DNA of 64,000 bases from AP-15 sp963716115 (GTDB lineage: Bacteria; Pseudomonadota; Alphaproteobacteria; ATCC43930; CGMCC-115725): positions 248,001-312,000 of the forward strand of contig CAVQSZ010000010.1 in the NCBI GenBank assembly GCA_963716115.1. Direction: 5' to 3'. Made by a program: the position numbers and the translations under genes. Positions 18,673 to 27,895 of this stretch are shown one piece after another; the first letter of the stretch is position 1, and each line of letters begins with the position of its first letter. The notes beneath the pieces were generated by a model. The model did not search any database. It saw only the letters and a program-made list of their open reading frames with translations, and had not been told where the DNA came from.

Positions 18673-19359
18673 ATGCTTGATATGGCCAATGAAGCCGGGC
18701 TGTTCGCGCGCTTGGCTCGGGCTTCGGGCGAGGCATGGCATGCCTACATCCGCCACGACTTCGTGCTGCTTCTCGCCAATGGCGACCTGCCGGAGGCGTG
18801 CTTTCGGCGCTATCTGGTCCAGGATTACCTGTTCCTGATCCACTTCGCGCGCGCCTGGGGGTTGGCGGTCTACAAATCGGCGACGCTCGCCGAGATGCGC
18901 CGGGCGCAAAAGCTGGTGGCGGCGACGCTCGATGTCGAGATCGGTCTTCACATCGGGTATTGCCGGGGGTGGGGCCTCTCGGAAGCGGCGATGGCGGCCG
19001 CGCCCGAGGCGGCGGAGACCATCGCCTACACCCGCTTTGTCCTCGACCGCGGCCTCGCCGGCGACCGGCTCGACCTCGAGGTGGCGCTTGCGCCCTGCAT
19101 CGTCGGCTACGCCGAGATCGCCGCCGAGCGGGTGGCCGACCCCGGCGTCAGGCTCGACGGCAACCGCTATCGCGAATGGCTCGAAATGTATGCCGGACCC
19201 GAATACCAGAGCTTCGCCCGCGAGGCTGCGGCGGCGCTCGACGAGCAGTTCGCGCGTCGCGGCGGGGAAGGCCGGCTCGCCGCGCTCGCCGCTGATTTCG
19301 CCACCAGCGTCCGGCTCGAAACGGATTTCTGGCGGATGGGGCTCCAGGCCGGGCCATGA
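18673..19359 (+). CDS. tenA: TenA/thiaminase II family protein
   Basis: A 228-residue all-helical TenA-family protein. Family marks are FRRYLVQDYLFLIHFARAWG, an acid-rich DVEIGLH segment, the catalytic-type Cys in LAPCIVGYAEIA and YREWLEMYAGPEY. TenA hydrolyses aminopyrimidine forms of thiamine so the pyrimidine can be salvaged; no other thiamine gene is nearby. ATG 18673 is given, but ATG 18682 has better spacing to the GAGG before it. It overlaps mnmA by 4 bp and lies 7 bp behind fdx, so it belongs to the same transcript. Its link to sulfur metabolism may be through thiamine thiazole synthesis, which is inference. Confidence 0.85.
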   Translation: MLDMANEAGLFARLARASGEAWHAYIRHDFVLLLANGDLPEACFRRYLVQDYLFLIHFARAWGLAVYKSATLAEMRRAQKLVAATLDVEIGLHIGYCRGWGLSEAAMAAAPEAAETIAYTRFVLDRGLAGDRLDLEVALAPCIVGYAEIAAERVADPGVRLDGNRYREWLEMYAGPEYQSFAREAAAALDEQFARRGGEGRLAALAADFATSVRLETDFWRMGLQAGP

Positions 19360-20486
19360 CCCCGCTCGATCTCGACCTCGACCTCGATCTCGCCGGCGGC
19401 CCGGCCGGCCGGCGCGTCGTCGTCGCCATGTCGGGCGGCGTCGACTCGTCGGTGACGGCGGCCATTCTGGTCGAGCGCGGCTTTGAGGTCGTCGGCGTTA
19501 CCTTGCAGCTTTACGACCACGGCGCCGCGATCGGGCGCAAGGGCGCCTGCTGCGCCGGCCAGGATATCGACGACGCCGGGCGCGCCGCCGACCGGCTCGG
19601 CATCGCGCATTACGTCCTCGATTACGAGAGCCGCTTTCGCGCCGAGGTGATCGAGGATTTCGCCGAATCCTATCGCCGCGGCGAGACCCCGGTCCCGTGC
19701 ATCCGCTGCAACCAGCGCATCAAGTTTCGCGACCTGCTTGCGACGGCGCGCGATCTCGGCGCCGCCGCCCTCGCCACCGGGCATTACGCACGGCGGCTGG
19801 CGGGGCGGGACGGGCCCGAATTGCACCGGGCCCGTGACCCCGCGCGCGACCAGTCGTATTTTCTCTTCGCCACCACCCGCTCTCAGCTCGAGTTCGTGCG
19901 CTTTCCGCTCGGCGGGCTGCGCAAAGACGACACCCGCGCGCTGGCCCGGCGCTTCGGCCTCGCCGTCGCCGACAAGCCCGACAGCCAGGACATCTGCTTT
20001 GTCCCGCAGGGCTCCTACGCCGGGCTCGTCGAGCGGCTGCGCCCGGAGGCGGGGGAGCCGGGCGACATCGTCGACCGCGCCGGCCGCGTCCTCGGGCGCC
20101 ATCGCGGCATCGGCCATTACACGGTCGGCCAGCGCAAGGGTCTGGGCATCGCCGCGGCCGAGCCGCTTTATGTGCTGCGGATCGAGCCCGAGCGGCGCCG
20201 CGTCGTCGTCGGCCCGCGCGCGGCGCTCGGCGAGACCCGTTTCTCTCTGGGCGAGATGAATTGGCTCGGCCCCGCGCCGGCTGCGGGGATGGCGGTCGCG
20301 GCCAAGCTCCGCTCGACCCAGCCGCCGGCGCCCGCGACCTTCTACCCCGCCGCGGCCGGGGCCGGCGAGCTGGTGCTCGACGCGCCGGCAGATGCGGCGG
20401 CGCCGGGCCAGGCGGCGGTTCTCTACGCCGGTGAGCGCGTGCTCGGCGGCGGCTGGATCCGGCGGCGCGAACCCGCCGCGGCTTGA
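19356..20486 (+). CDS. mnmA: tRNA-specific 2-thiouridylase MnmA
   Basis: Adds sulfur to wobble U34 of tRNA-Lys, -Glu and -Gln. The 376 residues have the PP-loop MSGGVDSSV (residues 27-35), the catalytic Cys in PVPCIRCNQRIKF near residue 110 and the second Cys in SQDICFVP near residue 210, then the C-terminal barrel. Its sulfur comes from IscS in the known pathway, which explains its place at the end of this operon. The stop codon overlaps the -35 element of the following tRNA promoter. Confidence 0.95.
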   Translation: MTPLDLDLDLDLAGGPAGRRVVVAMSGGVDSSVTAAILVERGFEVVGVTLQLYDHGAAIGRKGACCAGQDIDDAGRAADRLGIAHYVLDYESRFRAEVIEDFAESYRRGETPVPCIRCNQRIKFRDLLATARDLGAAALATGHYARRLAGRDGPELHRARDPARDQSYFLFATTRSQLEFVRFPLGGLRKDDTRALARRFGLAVADKPDSQDICFVPQGSYAGLVERLRPEAGEPGDIVDRAGRVLGRHRGIGHYTVGQRKGLGIAAAEPLYVLRIEPERRRVVVGPRAALGETRFSLGEMNWLGPAPAAGMAVAAKLRSTQPPAPATFYPAAAGAGELVLDAPADAAAPGQAAVLYAGERVLGGGWIRRREPAAA

Positions 20487-20511
20487 CCGCCACAAGGCTA
20501 TCTCCTATATC
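20483..20511 (+). promoter_or_regulatory. Promoter of the tRNA gene
   Basis: TTGACC and TATATC are separated by 17 bp and end 11 bp before the first base of the tRNA, the normal distance to a transcription start. The -35 box overlaps the mnmA stop codon. Confidence 0.65.
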
Positions 20512-20522
20512 CCAGGCCGCGC

Positions 20523-20599
20523 GGCGGGGTAGCTCAGCTGGTTAGAGCAGGGGAATCATAATCCCAAGGTCGGGGGTTCAAATCCCTCCCCCGCTACCA
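20523..20599 (+). tRNA. tRNA-Met (CAU), elongator type
   Basis: A 77-nt cloverleaf including an encoded CCA. The acceptor stem is GGCGGGG with CCCCGCT (a G-U pair at 1-72), the D arm is GCTC...GAGC, the anticodon loop is ATCATAA with CAT at 34-36, and the T arm is GGGGG-TTCAAAT-CCCTC. It is not an initiator: position 1-72 is a G-U pair instead of an unpaired C-A, and the anticodon stem lacks the three GC pairs in the initiator register. Pair 27-43 is G-A. A tRNA-Ile2 whose C34 becomes lysidine has the same anticodon and cannot be excluded. In E. coli an initiator tRNA (metY) precedes rimP-nusA. Confidence 0.9.
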
Positions 20600-20669
20600 G
20601 CCGCATCATCGGGTAGGCCTGCCGGGGTCGACGATCGCCTCGGCCATGCCGGTCGCGTCGGGTACGGAC

Positions 20670-20697
20670 TTGCGAGGTCGTCGGTTTCCATTATATT
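20670..20697 (+). promoter_or_regulatory. Possible promoter for the rimP-nusA-infB operon
   Basis: TTGCGA and TATATT are spaced by 16 bp in an AT-richer patch, about 100 bp before rimP. Read-through from the tRNA promoter is the alternative. No terminator is evident between tRNA and rimP. Confidence 0.35.
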
Positions 20698-20798
20698 GAC
20701 AGGCAAATCACGGGGGTCGGGCGCGGCCTCCTCGCAGGTGGGCCGATGGCCCATTTTTCTATCCACCGCAATCGACGGGCAAGGAGAGGTCGAGGTAA

Positions 20799-21284
20799 TT
20801 GGTCGACATGGACGGCATCGCGCGGCTGATCGAGCCGTCGCTGGCGGCGATGGGCTACCGGCTGGTGCGCGTCGCCGTCACCAGCGGCCGGCGCGCGACC
20901 TTGCAGGTCATGGCCGAGCACCTGGACGACGCGCCGATGACCGTCGACGACTGCGCCGAGATCAGCCGCTCGGTTTCCGCCATCCTCGATGTGGCCGACC
21001 CGATCGCCGGCGCCTATATGCTTGAGGTCAGCTCGCCCGGCATCGACCGCCCGCTGGTTCGGGCCGAGGATTACGACCGCTTCACCGGATTCGAGGCGAG
21101 GATCGAGCTGGCGCAGCCCTTGGATGGGCGCAAGCGCTTTCGCGGCCGCCTGATCGGCCGGTCGGACCAAGGGGTGCGGATCGCCACCGAGGCGGGCGAG
21201 GTTTGCCTGCCGCTCGCCGCCGTCTCTCGCGCCAAGCTCGTTCTGACCGACGACCTGCTTGCCGCCGCGCGGCGCGACAACTGA
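20799..21284 (+). CDS. rimP: Ribosome maturation factor RimP
   Basis: A 161-residue protein that assists maturation of the 30S subunit. It matches RimP along its length: IARLIEPSLAAMGYRLVRV, the DDCAEISRSVSAILDV stretch, YMLEVSSPGIDRPL (the family hallmark) and the C-terminal SH3-like domain. TTG 20799 is given because AAGGAGAGG lies at a good distance; ATG 20808 is the alternative. It opens the operon and nusA follows after 24 bp. Confidence 0.92.
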   Translation: MVDMDGIARLIEPSLAAMGYRLVRVAVTSGRRATLQVMAEHLDDAPMTVDDCAEISRSVSAILDVADPIAGAYMLEVSSPGIDRPLVRAEDYDRFTGFEARIELAQPLDGRKRFRGRLIGRSDQGVRIATEAGEVCLPLAAVSRAKLVLTDDLLAAARRDN

Positions 21285-21308
21285 CGCCGACAGCTCGAGA
21301 ACACACCC

Positions 21309-22862
21309 ATGGAAACCACCGTTACCTATGCCCGGCCCGAATTGCTGCAAGTCGCCGACACCGTCGCCCGCGACAAGGGGATCGACCGCGACGAGGTGCT
21401 CGAGGCGATGGAGCAGGCGATCCAGAAGGCCGGCCGCTCCAAATACGGCCTGGAATACGACATCCGCGCCGAGATCGACCGCCGCAACGGCGAGATCCGC
21501 CTGCTGCGTTTTCGTGAGGTGGCCGAGCCGGTCGAGAACGAGACGACGCAGATCGCGCTCGCCGAGGCGCAGCAGCTGAACCCCGAGGCCGAAATCGGCG
21601 ATTTCATCACCGACCCGCTGCCGCCGATCGATTTCGGCCGCATCGCAGCGCAGACGGCCAAGCAGGTGATCGTCCAGAAGGTTCGCGACGCCGAGCGTCT
21701 GCGGCAATTCCAGGAATTCAAGGACCGGGTCGGCGAGATCGTCAACGGGCTGGTCAAGCGGGTCGAGTTCGGCAACGTCGTCGTCGATCTCGGCCGCGCC
21801 GAGGCGATGATGCGCCGCGACGAGCTGTTGCCGCGCGAAAGCTTTCGCCAGGGCGAGCGGGTGCGCGCCTACATCTACGACGTCCGCCAGGAGCCGCGCG
21901 GCCCGCAGATCTTTCTGTCGCGCACCCACCCGCAGTTCATGGCCAAGCTGTTCGCGCAGGAGGTGCCGGAAATCTATGACGGCATCATCGAGATCAAAGC
22001 GGTGGCGCGAGACCCGGGCAGCCGCGCCAAGATCGCGGTCATTTCGCGCGACAGCGGCATCGATCCGGTCGGCGCCTGCGTCGGCATGCGGGGCAGCCGG
22101 GTCCAGGCCGTCGTCGGCGAGCTGCAGGGCGAAAAGATCGACATCATTCCGTGGTCGCCCGACCCGGCGACCTTCGTCGTCAACGGCCTCGCCCCGGCCG
22201 AGGTCGCCAAGGTGGTGATGGACGAGGAGCAGCGCCGCATCGAGGTCGTCGTGCCCGACGACCAGCTGAGCCTGGCGATCGGCCGTCGCGGCCAGAATGT
22301 CCGGCTCGCCTCGCAGCTTACCGGCTGGGATATCGACATCCTGACCGAGGCCGAGGAGTTGGAGCGGCGGACCGAGGAGTTCCGCAGCCGCACCCGGATG
22401 TTTATCGAGGCGCTCGACATCGACGACGTGATCGCCCACCTGCTGGTGACCGAGGGCTTTACCTCGCTCGAAGAGGTCGCCTATGTGGCGCTCGAGGATT
22501 TGGCCGACATCGAGGGTTTCGATGCGGACGTAGGTGCGGAGCTGCGGGAGCGGGCGCGCGCCGCGCTCGAGCGCCGCGACCGCGAATACGAGGAGCGCCG
22601 GCGCGAGCTCGGCGTCGAGGACGAGCTCGCCGCGCTCGAGGGGCTGACCCCCGGCATGCTGGTGGCCTTGGGCGAAAAGCAGGTCAGGACGCTCGACGAT
22701 TTCGCCGATCTCGCCGGGGACGAGCTGCTCGAGCTGCTCACCGCGTCGGACAAGGGCGGGGCGACCCTGGACCTCGATGAGGCGAACGCGCTGATCATGC
22801 GCGCGCGCGCCCATTGGTTCGAGGATCAGGACGCCGCGCCTGCACCCTCGCAGGCGGAGTAG
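21309..22862 (+). CDS. nusA: Transcription termination/antitermination factor NusA
   Basis: A 517-residue RNA-polymerase-binding protein. Domains in order are the N-terminal polymerase-binding domain, an S1 domain (GLVKRVEFGNVVVDLGRAEA, about residue 140), two KH domains (GACVGMRGSRVQAVVGEL and LAIGRRGQNVRLASQLTGW) and two C-terminal acidic helix-hairpin-helix repeats (about residues 365-510). It controls pausing, termination and antitermination and couples to translation. Length and order match alphaproteobacterial NusA. The C-terminal repeats are Glu/Asp-rich, as is usual. Confidence 0.95.
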   Translation: METTVTYARPELLQVADTVARDKGIDRDEVLEAMEQAIQKAGRSKYGLEYDIRAEIDRRNGEIRLLRFREVAEPVENETTQIALAEAQQLNPEAEIGDFITDPLPPIDFGRIAAQTAKQVIVQKVRDAERLRQFQEFKDRVGEIVNGLVKRVEFGNVVVDLGRAEAMMRRDELLPRESFRQGERVRAYIYDVRQEPRGPQIFLSRTHPQFMAKLFAQEVPEIYDGIIEIKAVARDPGSRAKIAVISRDSGIDPVGACVGMRGSRVQAVVGELQGEKIDIIPWSPDPATFVVNGLAPAEVAKVVMDEEQRRIEVVVPDDQLSLAIGRRGQNVRLASQLTGWDIDILTEAEELERRTEEFRSRTRMFIEALDIDDVIAHLLVTEGFTSLEEVAYVALEDLADIEGFDADVGAELRERARAALERRDREYEERRRELGVEDELAALEGLTPGMLVALGEKQVRTLDDFADLAGDELLELLTASDKGGATLDLDEANALIMRARAHWFEDQDAAPAPSQAE

Positions 22863-23558
22863 GCGCGACGGCGAAGAGCGACAAAGCCGCGACGATCGAG
22901 CGCGACGAGACGGTCGAGCCGCTCGGGCCGCAGCGTCGTTGCATCGTCACCGGCGACAGCGCCGACCGCTCCGCTCTGCTCCGTTTTGTCGTCGGCCCGG
23001 CAGGGCGCGATCGTTCCGGATGTGGCGGCCCGGCTGCCCGGTCGGGGTTTGTGGCTGACGCCTCGCCGCGATATAGTCGAGCGGGCGGTGGCGAAGCGGG
23101 CCTTTGCGCGCGCGGCGCGGCGATCGGTTGCAACGCCCTCGGGTCTGGCCGACCACGTCGAGGCCCTGCTGGTGCGGCGCTGCTGCGATGCGATCGGCTT
23201 GGCGCGCCGCGCCGGCCTCGCGGTCGCCGGCTTCGAGAAGGTGCGCGAGGCGGTTCGGGCCGGGAAGGCCGGGCTGCTGCTGGCCGCCATCGACGGCGCC
23301 GAGGGGAGCCGGCGGAAGCTCGGCGCGCTCGGGCGGGGCCTGCCATTCGCGAGCGTGCTGACCGCCGCAGAAATTGGCGCGGCGTTCGGCCGCGATCATG
23401 TGGTAAATGCATCGATCGGCTGCGGTCCGCTGCGCGCCCGCATCATGGCCGATGCCGAAAAGATTGCTGGCTTTCGCGCGCAGGCGACGGTCGATCGAGG
23501 GGTGGAGCCCGCTCCAGCCCAGCTGGAGCAGCCACATGATGGTGACGGACCGAAATGA
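22814..23558 (+). CDS. ylxR: YlxR/L7Ae-type RNA-binding protein (frameshifted in this record)
   Basis: Two domains are visible. The first is YlxR (DUF448): PQRRCIVTGDSADRSALLRF and, after a frame change, VPDVAARLPGRGLWLTPRRD. The second is an L7Ae-like fold: RCCDAIGLARRAGLAVAGFE and VREAVRAGKAGLLLAAIDGA. The change of frame falls after FVVGPAG; removing one G from the GGG at 23003-23005 gives GPAGAIVPD and restores a full-length gene. The start is unclear: the only formal start in the first frame is TTG 22814 inside nusA, while homology begins near 22920. Such fusions sit between nusA and infB in many alphaproteobacteria. YlxR has been tied to RNA metabolism, but its exact job is not settled. 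Confidence 0.75.
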
Positions 23559-26176
23559 GCGACGCGACTGAGCAAGAGCAGAAACGACCCCTGACCCTCG
23601 CCCGTCCAGGCGGTCGGCTGGAGCTGCGCAAGAGCGTGGAAACGGGTCAGGTGCGCCAGAGCTTCTCGCACGGGCGCTCGAAGACGGTGACCGTCGAGGT
23701 GCGCAAGAAGCGCACGATCGGCCCCGGCTCCTCCGAGTCGGGTCGCCCCGAGGCGGCCCCGGCGGTGGCGCGCGAGCAGCTGTCGCCGGCGCGTCCGCCA
23801 TCGGCGGAGCCGGCGCGCCGCCCGGTGGTGATCCCTCGCGCGCTGACCGCCGAGGAGCGGGCCGGGCGCGTTCGGGCCCTTCAGGACGCCCGCAAGGCCG
23901 ACGAGGAAGCGCGTCGGCAGGCGGCGCTCGCAGAAGCGGATCGACGGCGCCAGGAGGAAGAGCACGCCGCCGAGGAGGCGCGTCGGCGGGCCGACGAGGA
24001 AGCCCGGCGGAAGGTCGACGAAGAGGTCGATCGCCGCCGCGCCATCGAGGACGCCCGCCAGCGCTCCGAGGACGAGGCGCAGCGACGCAAGGAGGAGGAG
24101 TCGCGGCGCGAGGTCGCCGAGCGCGCCGGCAAGGCGGCGGCGGCGAAGGTTGCCGCTCTCGCCGCCGCCGGCAAGGTCAGCATCCCGGCCGAGGAGGAAG
24201 AAGAGGCGGCCGGGCAGCGCCGCGGCGCTCGGCCCGAGGTCAAGAAGCCGGCGGCGCCGGCCCGCCGCGACGCGTTGCGACGCCGGACCGGCAAGATCAC
24301 CGTAACCCGCGCCCTCTCCGACGACGAAGGCGAGCGGATGCGCAGCCTGGCCTCGGTCCGCCGGGCGCGAGAGCGCGAGCGGCTGCGCCTTCACCAGGGC
24401 GATTCGGAGCAGGTCAAGGTCGTGCGCGAGGTCGTCATTCCTGAAACCATCACCGTGCAGGAGCTCTCCAACCGGATGGCCGAGCGCGGCGTCGACGTGA
24501 TCAAGGCGTTGATGCGGATGGGGGTGATGGCGACGATAAACCAGGTCGTCGACGCCGATACGGCCGAGCTGGCGGTCACCGAGTTCGGCCACCGCCCGCG
24601 GCGCGTTTCGGAGGCCGATGTCGAGGTCGGGCTGCGCGGCGAGGAGGATTCGCCCGAAGCCTTGCAGCCGCGCGCGCCGGTGGTCACCATCATGGGCCAT
24701 GTCGACCACGGCAAGACCTCGCTCCTTGACGCCCTGCGGGAAACCGACGTCGCGGGCGGCGAAGCCGGCGGCATCACGCAGCATATCGGCGCCTATCGCG
24801 TCAGCCTGAAGAACGGCAAGCAGATCACCTTCATCGATACGCCGGGCCATCAGGCGTTCACCGCGATGCGGGCCCGCGGCGCCAACGTCACCGACATCGT
24901 GGTGCTGGTCGTGGCCGCCGATGACGGCATCATGGAGCAGACGGTCGAGGCGATCCGTCACGCCAAGGCGGCTCAGGCGCCGATCATCGTCGCGATCAAC
25001 AAGATCGACCGTCCCGACGCCCGGCCCGAGCGGGTGCGGCAGGAGCTGCTGCAGCACGAGATCGTGGTCGAGGAGCTCGGCGGCGAGGTGCTCGACATCG
25101 AGGTCTCGGCGCTGAAGAAGACCAACCTCGACAAGCTCGAGGAAGCGATCCTGCTGCAGGCGGAATTGCTCGATCTCGGAGCGAACCCAAACCGCCCGGC
25201 CGAAGGGGTGGTGCTCGAGGCCAAGCTCGAGCGCGGCCGGGGCGCGGTCGCCACCGTCCTCATTCAGCGCGGCACATTGCGCGTCGGCGACATCTTTGTC
25301 GCCGGCAGCGAATGGGGCCGCGTGCGGGCATTGGTCGACGAGCGCGGGCAAAATCAGACCGAGGCCGGCCCTTCGACACCGATTGAGGTGCTCGGCCTCA
25401 ACGGCGCGCCGCTCGCCGGCGACGATTTCGTCGTCGCCGAGAACGAAGGCCGCGCCCGCGACATCGCCGATTTCCGGCAGCGGCGGCGGCGCGACGCGGC
25501 GGCCGCGGCGGGGACCCGCGGCACCCTGGAGCAGATGTTCTCGCAGATCGCCGCCGGTGTGGCCAGCCAGCTGCCGGTCGTCGTCAAATCGGATGTGCAG
25601 GGCTCGCTGGAGGCGATCGTCGGGTCGCTCGAAAGGATTTCGACGAGCGAGGTGTCGGTGCGGGTGCTGCACTCGGCCGTCGGCGGGATCAACGAAAGCG
25701 ACGTGATCCTGGCCAAGGCCTCGGACGCGGTCATCGTCGGCTTCAATGTGCGCGCCAACCCACAGGCGCGCGACCTTGCCCGGCGCGACGGGGTCGAGAT
25801 CCGGTACTATTCGATCATCTACAATCTGATCGAGGATATGCGCAACGCGCTTTCGGGTCTGCTCGCGCCGACATTGCGCGAGCGCTTCCTCGGCAACGCC
25901 TCGATCCGCCAAGTCTTCAACATCACCAAGGTCGGCAAGGTCGCCGGCTGCATGATCACCGACGGAACAGTCCGGCGCGGCGCGAAGGTGCGGCTGCTGC
26001 GCGACAACGTCGTGATCCACGAGGGCACGCTGAAGACCTTGAAGCGGGTCAAGGACGAGGTCCGCGAGGTCAACCAGGGCTACGAATGCGGCATGGCGTT
26101 CGAGAATTACCAGGACATTCAGACCGGCGACGTGATCGAGTGCTTCGAGGTGGAGGAGGTGGCGCGGGCCTTGTAA
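23555..26176 (+). CDS. infB: Translation initiation factor IF-2
   Basis: An 873-residue GTPase that brings initiator tRNA to the 30S subunit. The N-terminal third is a long Arg/Glu/Ala-rich helical region (about residues 90-220) followed by the IF2_N domain. The G domain begins near residue 380 with VTIMGHVDHGKTS, DTPGHQAF and NKIDRPDA, and C-terminal domains II to IV end with IECFEVEEVARAL. The ATG overlaps the end of ylxR by 4 bp, so the two are translationally coupled. Confidence 0.96.
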   Translation: MSDATEQEQKRPLTLARPGGRLELRKSVETGQVRQSFSHGRSKTVTVEVRKKRTIGPGSSESGRPEAAPAVAREQLSPARPPSAEPARRPVVIPRALTAEERAGRVRALQDARKADEEARRQAALAEADRRRQEEEHAAEEARRRADEEARRKVDEEVDRRRAIEDARQRSEDEAQRRKEEESRREVAERAGKAAAAKVAALAAAGKVSIPAEEEEEAAGQRRGARPEVKKPAAPARRDALRRRTGKITVTRALSDDEGERMRSLASVRRARERERLRLHQGDSEQVKVVREVVIPETITVQELSNRMAERGVDVIKALMRMGVMATINQVVDADTAELAVTEFGHRPRRVSEADVEVGLRGEEDSPEALQPRAPVVTIMGHVDHGKTSLLDALRETDVAGGEAGGITQHIGAYRVSLKNGKQITFIDTPGHQAFTAMRARGANVTDIVVLVVAADDGIMEQTVEAIRHAKAAQAPIIVAINKIDRPDARPERVRQELLQHEIVVEELGGEVLDIEVSALKKTNLDKLEEAILLQAELLDLGANPNRPAEGVVLEAKLERGRGAVATVLIQRGTLRVGDIFVAGSEWGRVRALVDERGQNQTEAGPSTPIEVLGLNGAPLAGDDFVVAENEGRARDIADFRQRRRRDAAAAAGTRGTLEQMFSQIAAGVASQLPVVVKSDVQGSLEAIVGSLERISTSEVSVRVLHSAVGGINESDVILAKASDAVIVGFNVRANPQARDLARRDGVEIRYYSIIYNLIEDMRNALSGLLAPTLRERFLGNASIRQVFNITKVGKVAGCMITDGTVRRGAKVRLLRDNVVIHEGTLKTLKRVKDEVREVNQGYECGMAFENYQDIQTGDVIECFEVEEVARAL

Positions 26177-26199
26177 GGCCGCCACCGAAGAAACCCAGC

Positions 26200-26658
26200 A
26201 TGAGCAGGAGACCACGGGAGCAGGCGCAATACCTCGGCGCCGCGGAGCCGGAAGGCCGCCGGAGCCAGCGCCAGCTGCGGGTCGGGGAGGAGCTGCGGCA
26301 CGCGCTGTCCAAGATCCTGCGGCAGGGCGAATGCCGCGACCCGGCGCTGCACGACGCCAACATCACCGTTACCGAGGTGCGGATCAGCCCCGATCTGCGC
26401 AATGCCATGGCGTTTGTGATGCCGCTCGGCGGCGCGAACGTCGGTGAGGTCGTCGCCGCGCTCAAGCGCGGCGCGCCGTTCCTCAAAGGGCTGGTCGCCC
26501 GCGAGGTGCCGCTGCGCCGCGCGCCAAACCTCGTCTTCTCGCTCGATCGCGCATTCGAGCACGCCGAGCGGATCACATCCCTTCTCGCTCGGCCGGAAGT
26601 CGAGCGCGACCTCCCGTCCGACGCCATGCGAAATGAAGCCGATAATGACGCCGGGTGA
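26200..26658 (+). CDS. rbfA: Ribosome-binding factor A
   Basis: A 152-residue KH-like protein needed for late 16S rRNA maturation and cold adaptation. Recognised by RVGEELRHALSKIL, ITVTEVRISPDLRNAMAFVM and the Asn-x-Val-Phe-Ser-Leu-Asp segment LVFSLDRAFEHAERI. The C-terminal tail is extended and polar. ATG 26200 (MSRRPRE) is preferred over upstream in-frame starts that lie within infB. Its end overlaps truB. Confidence 0.92.
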   Translation: MSRRPREQAQYLGAAEPEGRRSQRQLRVGEELRHALSKILRQGECRDPALHDANITVTEVRISPDLRNAMAFVMPLGGANVGEVVAALKRGAPFLKGLVAREVPLRRAPNLVFSLDRAFEHAERITSLLARPEVERDLPSDAMRNEADNDAG

Positions 26659-27562
26659 GGGCGGGCTGCACGGCTGGCTGGCGATCGACAAGCCGCTCGG
26701 GCTCAGCTCGGCCCGGGTCGTCGAGCGCGTCCGCCGCATCGCGGGGGTCAAGGTCGGGCATGCCGGCGCCCTCGATCCGCTGGCGACGGGGGTGCTGCCG
26801 ATCGCGCTCGGCGAGGCGACCAAGACCGTCGCCTATGCGATGAACGGCCGGAAATGCTACCGCTTCCGCATACGCTGGGGCGTGGCTCGCTCGACCGATG
26901 ACCGGGAGGGCGCGATTGTCGGCGAATCGGCCGCCCGGCCGAGCCGCGAGGAGATCGAAGAGATCCTGCCGCGCTTCCTCGGCACGATCGCGCAGGCGCC
27001 GCCCGCCTATTCGGCGATCAAGGTCGCCGGACGCCGCGCTTATGCGCTGGCCCGCGCCGACATCCCGGTGGCGCTGCCGGCGCGGCCGGTCGAGATCGCC
27101 GCGCTGCGACTGGTCGGGGCGCCCGATCGCGACCACGCCGACTGCGAGGCGCTGGTCGGCAAGGGAACCTACATCCGCGCCTTGGCCCGGGACCTCGGCG
27201 CAGCACTCGGAACACTCGCTCATGTCGCCGAGCTGCGCCGCCTATCGGTCGGCCCTTTTACCGAAGCACAGGCGATTTCGCTGGATTGGGTTGACGAGCA
27301 TCGGCATGATCTGGCTTCTTGTGGGTATTTGCTGCCGATAGAGACCGTGCTGGACGACATCCCGGCTATGTCCCTGACGGCGGCGGAAGCCGCGCGCATG
27401 CGGATGGGTCAGCGCATCGGGTGGGACGGTCCCCGCGAGCGGGATCAATTCGAGCCGATGGACGAGGGCAGGGTCGTCAGCGCGTGGCACGAGCGCAATC
27501 TGGTCGCTCTGGCGAAGATCGAAAATGGCGGTCTTCAGCCGGTGCGGGTCATCAATCTTTGA
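26633..27562 (+). CDS. truB: tRNA pseudouridine(55) synthase TruB
   Basis: Converts U55 of the T loop of tRNA to pseudouridine. The 309 residues carry GWLAIDKPLGLSSARVV, the catalytic Asp in GHAGALDPLATGVLP, ATKTVAYAMNGRKCYRF, QAPPAYSAIKVAGRRAY and KGTYIRALARDLG. The C-terminal part is a PUA-like domain. The first ATG (26633) overlaps rbfA by 26 bp; ATG 26645 is an equally plausible start. rpsO follows after 12 bp. Confidence 0.93.
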   Translation: MKPIMTPGEGGLHGWLAIDKPLGLSSARVVERVRRIAGVKVGHAGALDPLATGVLPIALGEATKTVAYAMNGRKCYRFRIRWGVARSTDDREGAIVGESAARPSREEIEEILPRFLGTIAQAPPAYSAIKVAGRRAYALARADIPVALPARPVEIAALRLVGAPDRDHADCEALVGKGTYIRALARDLGAALGTLAHVAELRRLSVGPFTEAQAISLDWVDEHRHDLASCGYLLPIETVLDDIPAMSLTAAEAARMRMGQRIGWDGPRERDQFEPMDEGRVVSAWHERNLVALAKIENGGLQPVRVINL

Positions 27563-27574
27563 AGGAACAGGCCG

Positions 27575-27844
27575 ATGTCGATCACCGGCGAGCGCAAGCA
27601 GACGCTGATTTCGGAATACGCAACCAATACCGGCGACACCGGGTCGCCGGAGGTGCAGGTAGCCATCCTGAGCGAGCGGATCCGCAACCTCACCGACCAT
27701 TTGTCGACCCATAAGAAGGACTTTCACTCGCGGCGCGGGCTGCTGGTCATGGTCGGCCAGCGGCGGCGGCTGCTGGACTATCTCAAGCGGTCGAGCGCGC
27801 CGCGCTACGAGACGCTGATCGGGCGTCTGGGGCTGCGCCGTTGA
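27575..27844 (+). CDS. rpsO: Ribosomal protein S15
   Basis: An 89-residue primary 16S rRNA-binding protein of the small subunit, with the standard length and sequence: TGDTGSPEVQVAILSERI, LTDHLSTHKKDFHSRRGL and LVMVGQRRRLLDYL. GAAGGAACAG precedes the ATG. In E. coli S15 represses its own translation; the sequence here does not let me confirm that. Confidence 0.97.
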   Translation: MSITGERKQTLISEYATNTGDTGSPEVQVAILSERIRNLTDHLSTHKKDFHSRRGLLVMVGQRRRLLDYLKRSSAPRYETLIGRLGLRR

Positions 27845-27895
27845 CGGTTTGTTGAACCCGTGCCCGCTCGTCGCTTTGACGCAGCGCGCGTTGGC

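Noticed and set aside
20523..20599. tRNA read as initiator tRNA-fMet, by analogy with metY
   Set aside because: It has a G-U pair at 1-72 and an A-U pair at 31-39, whereas initiators have an unpaired C1-A72 and three GC pairs at 29-31/39-41.
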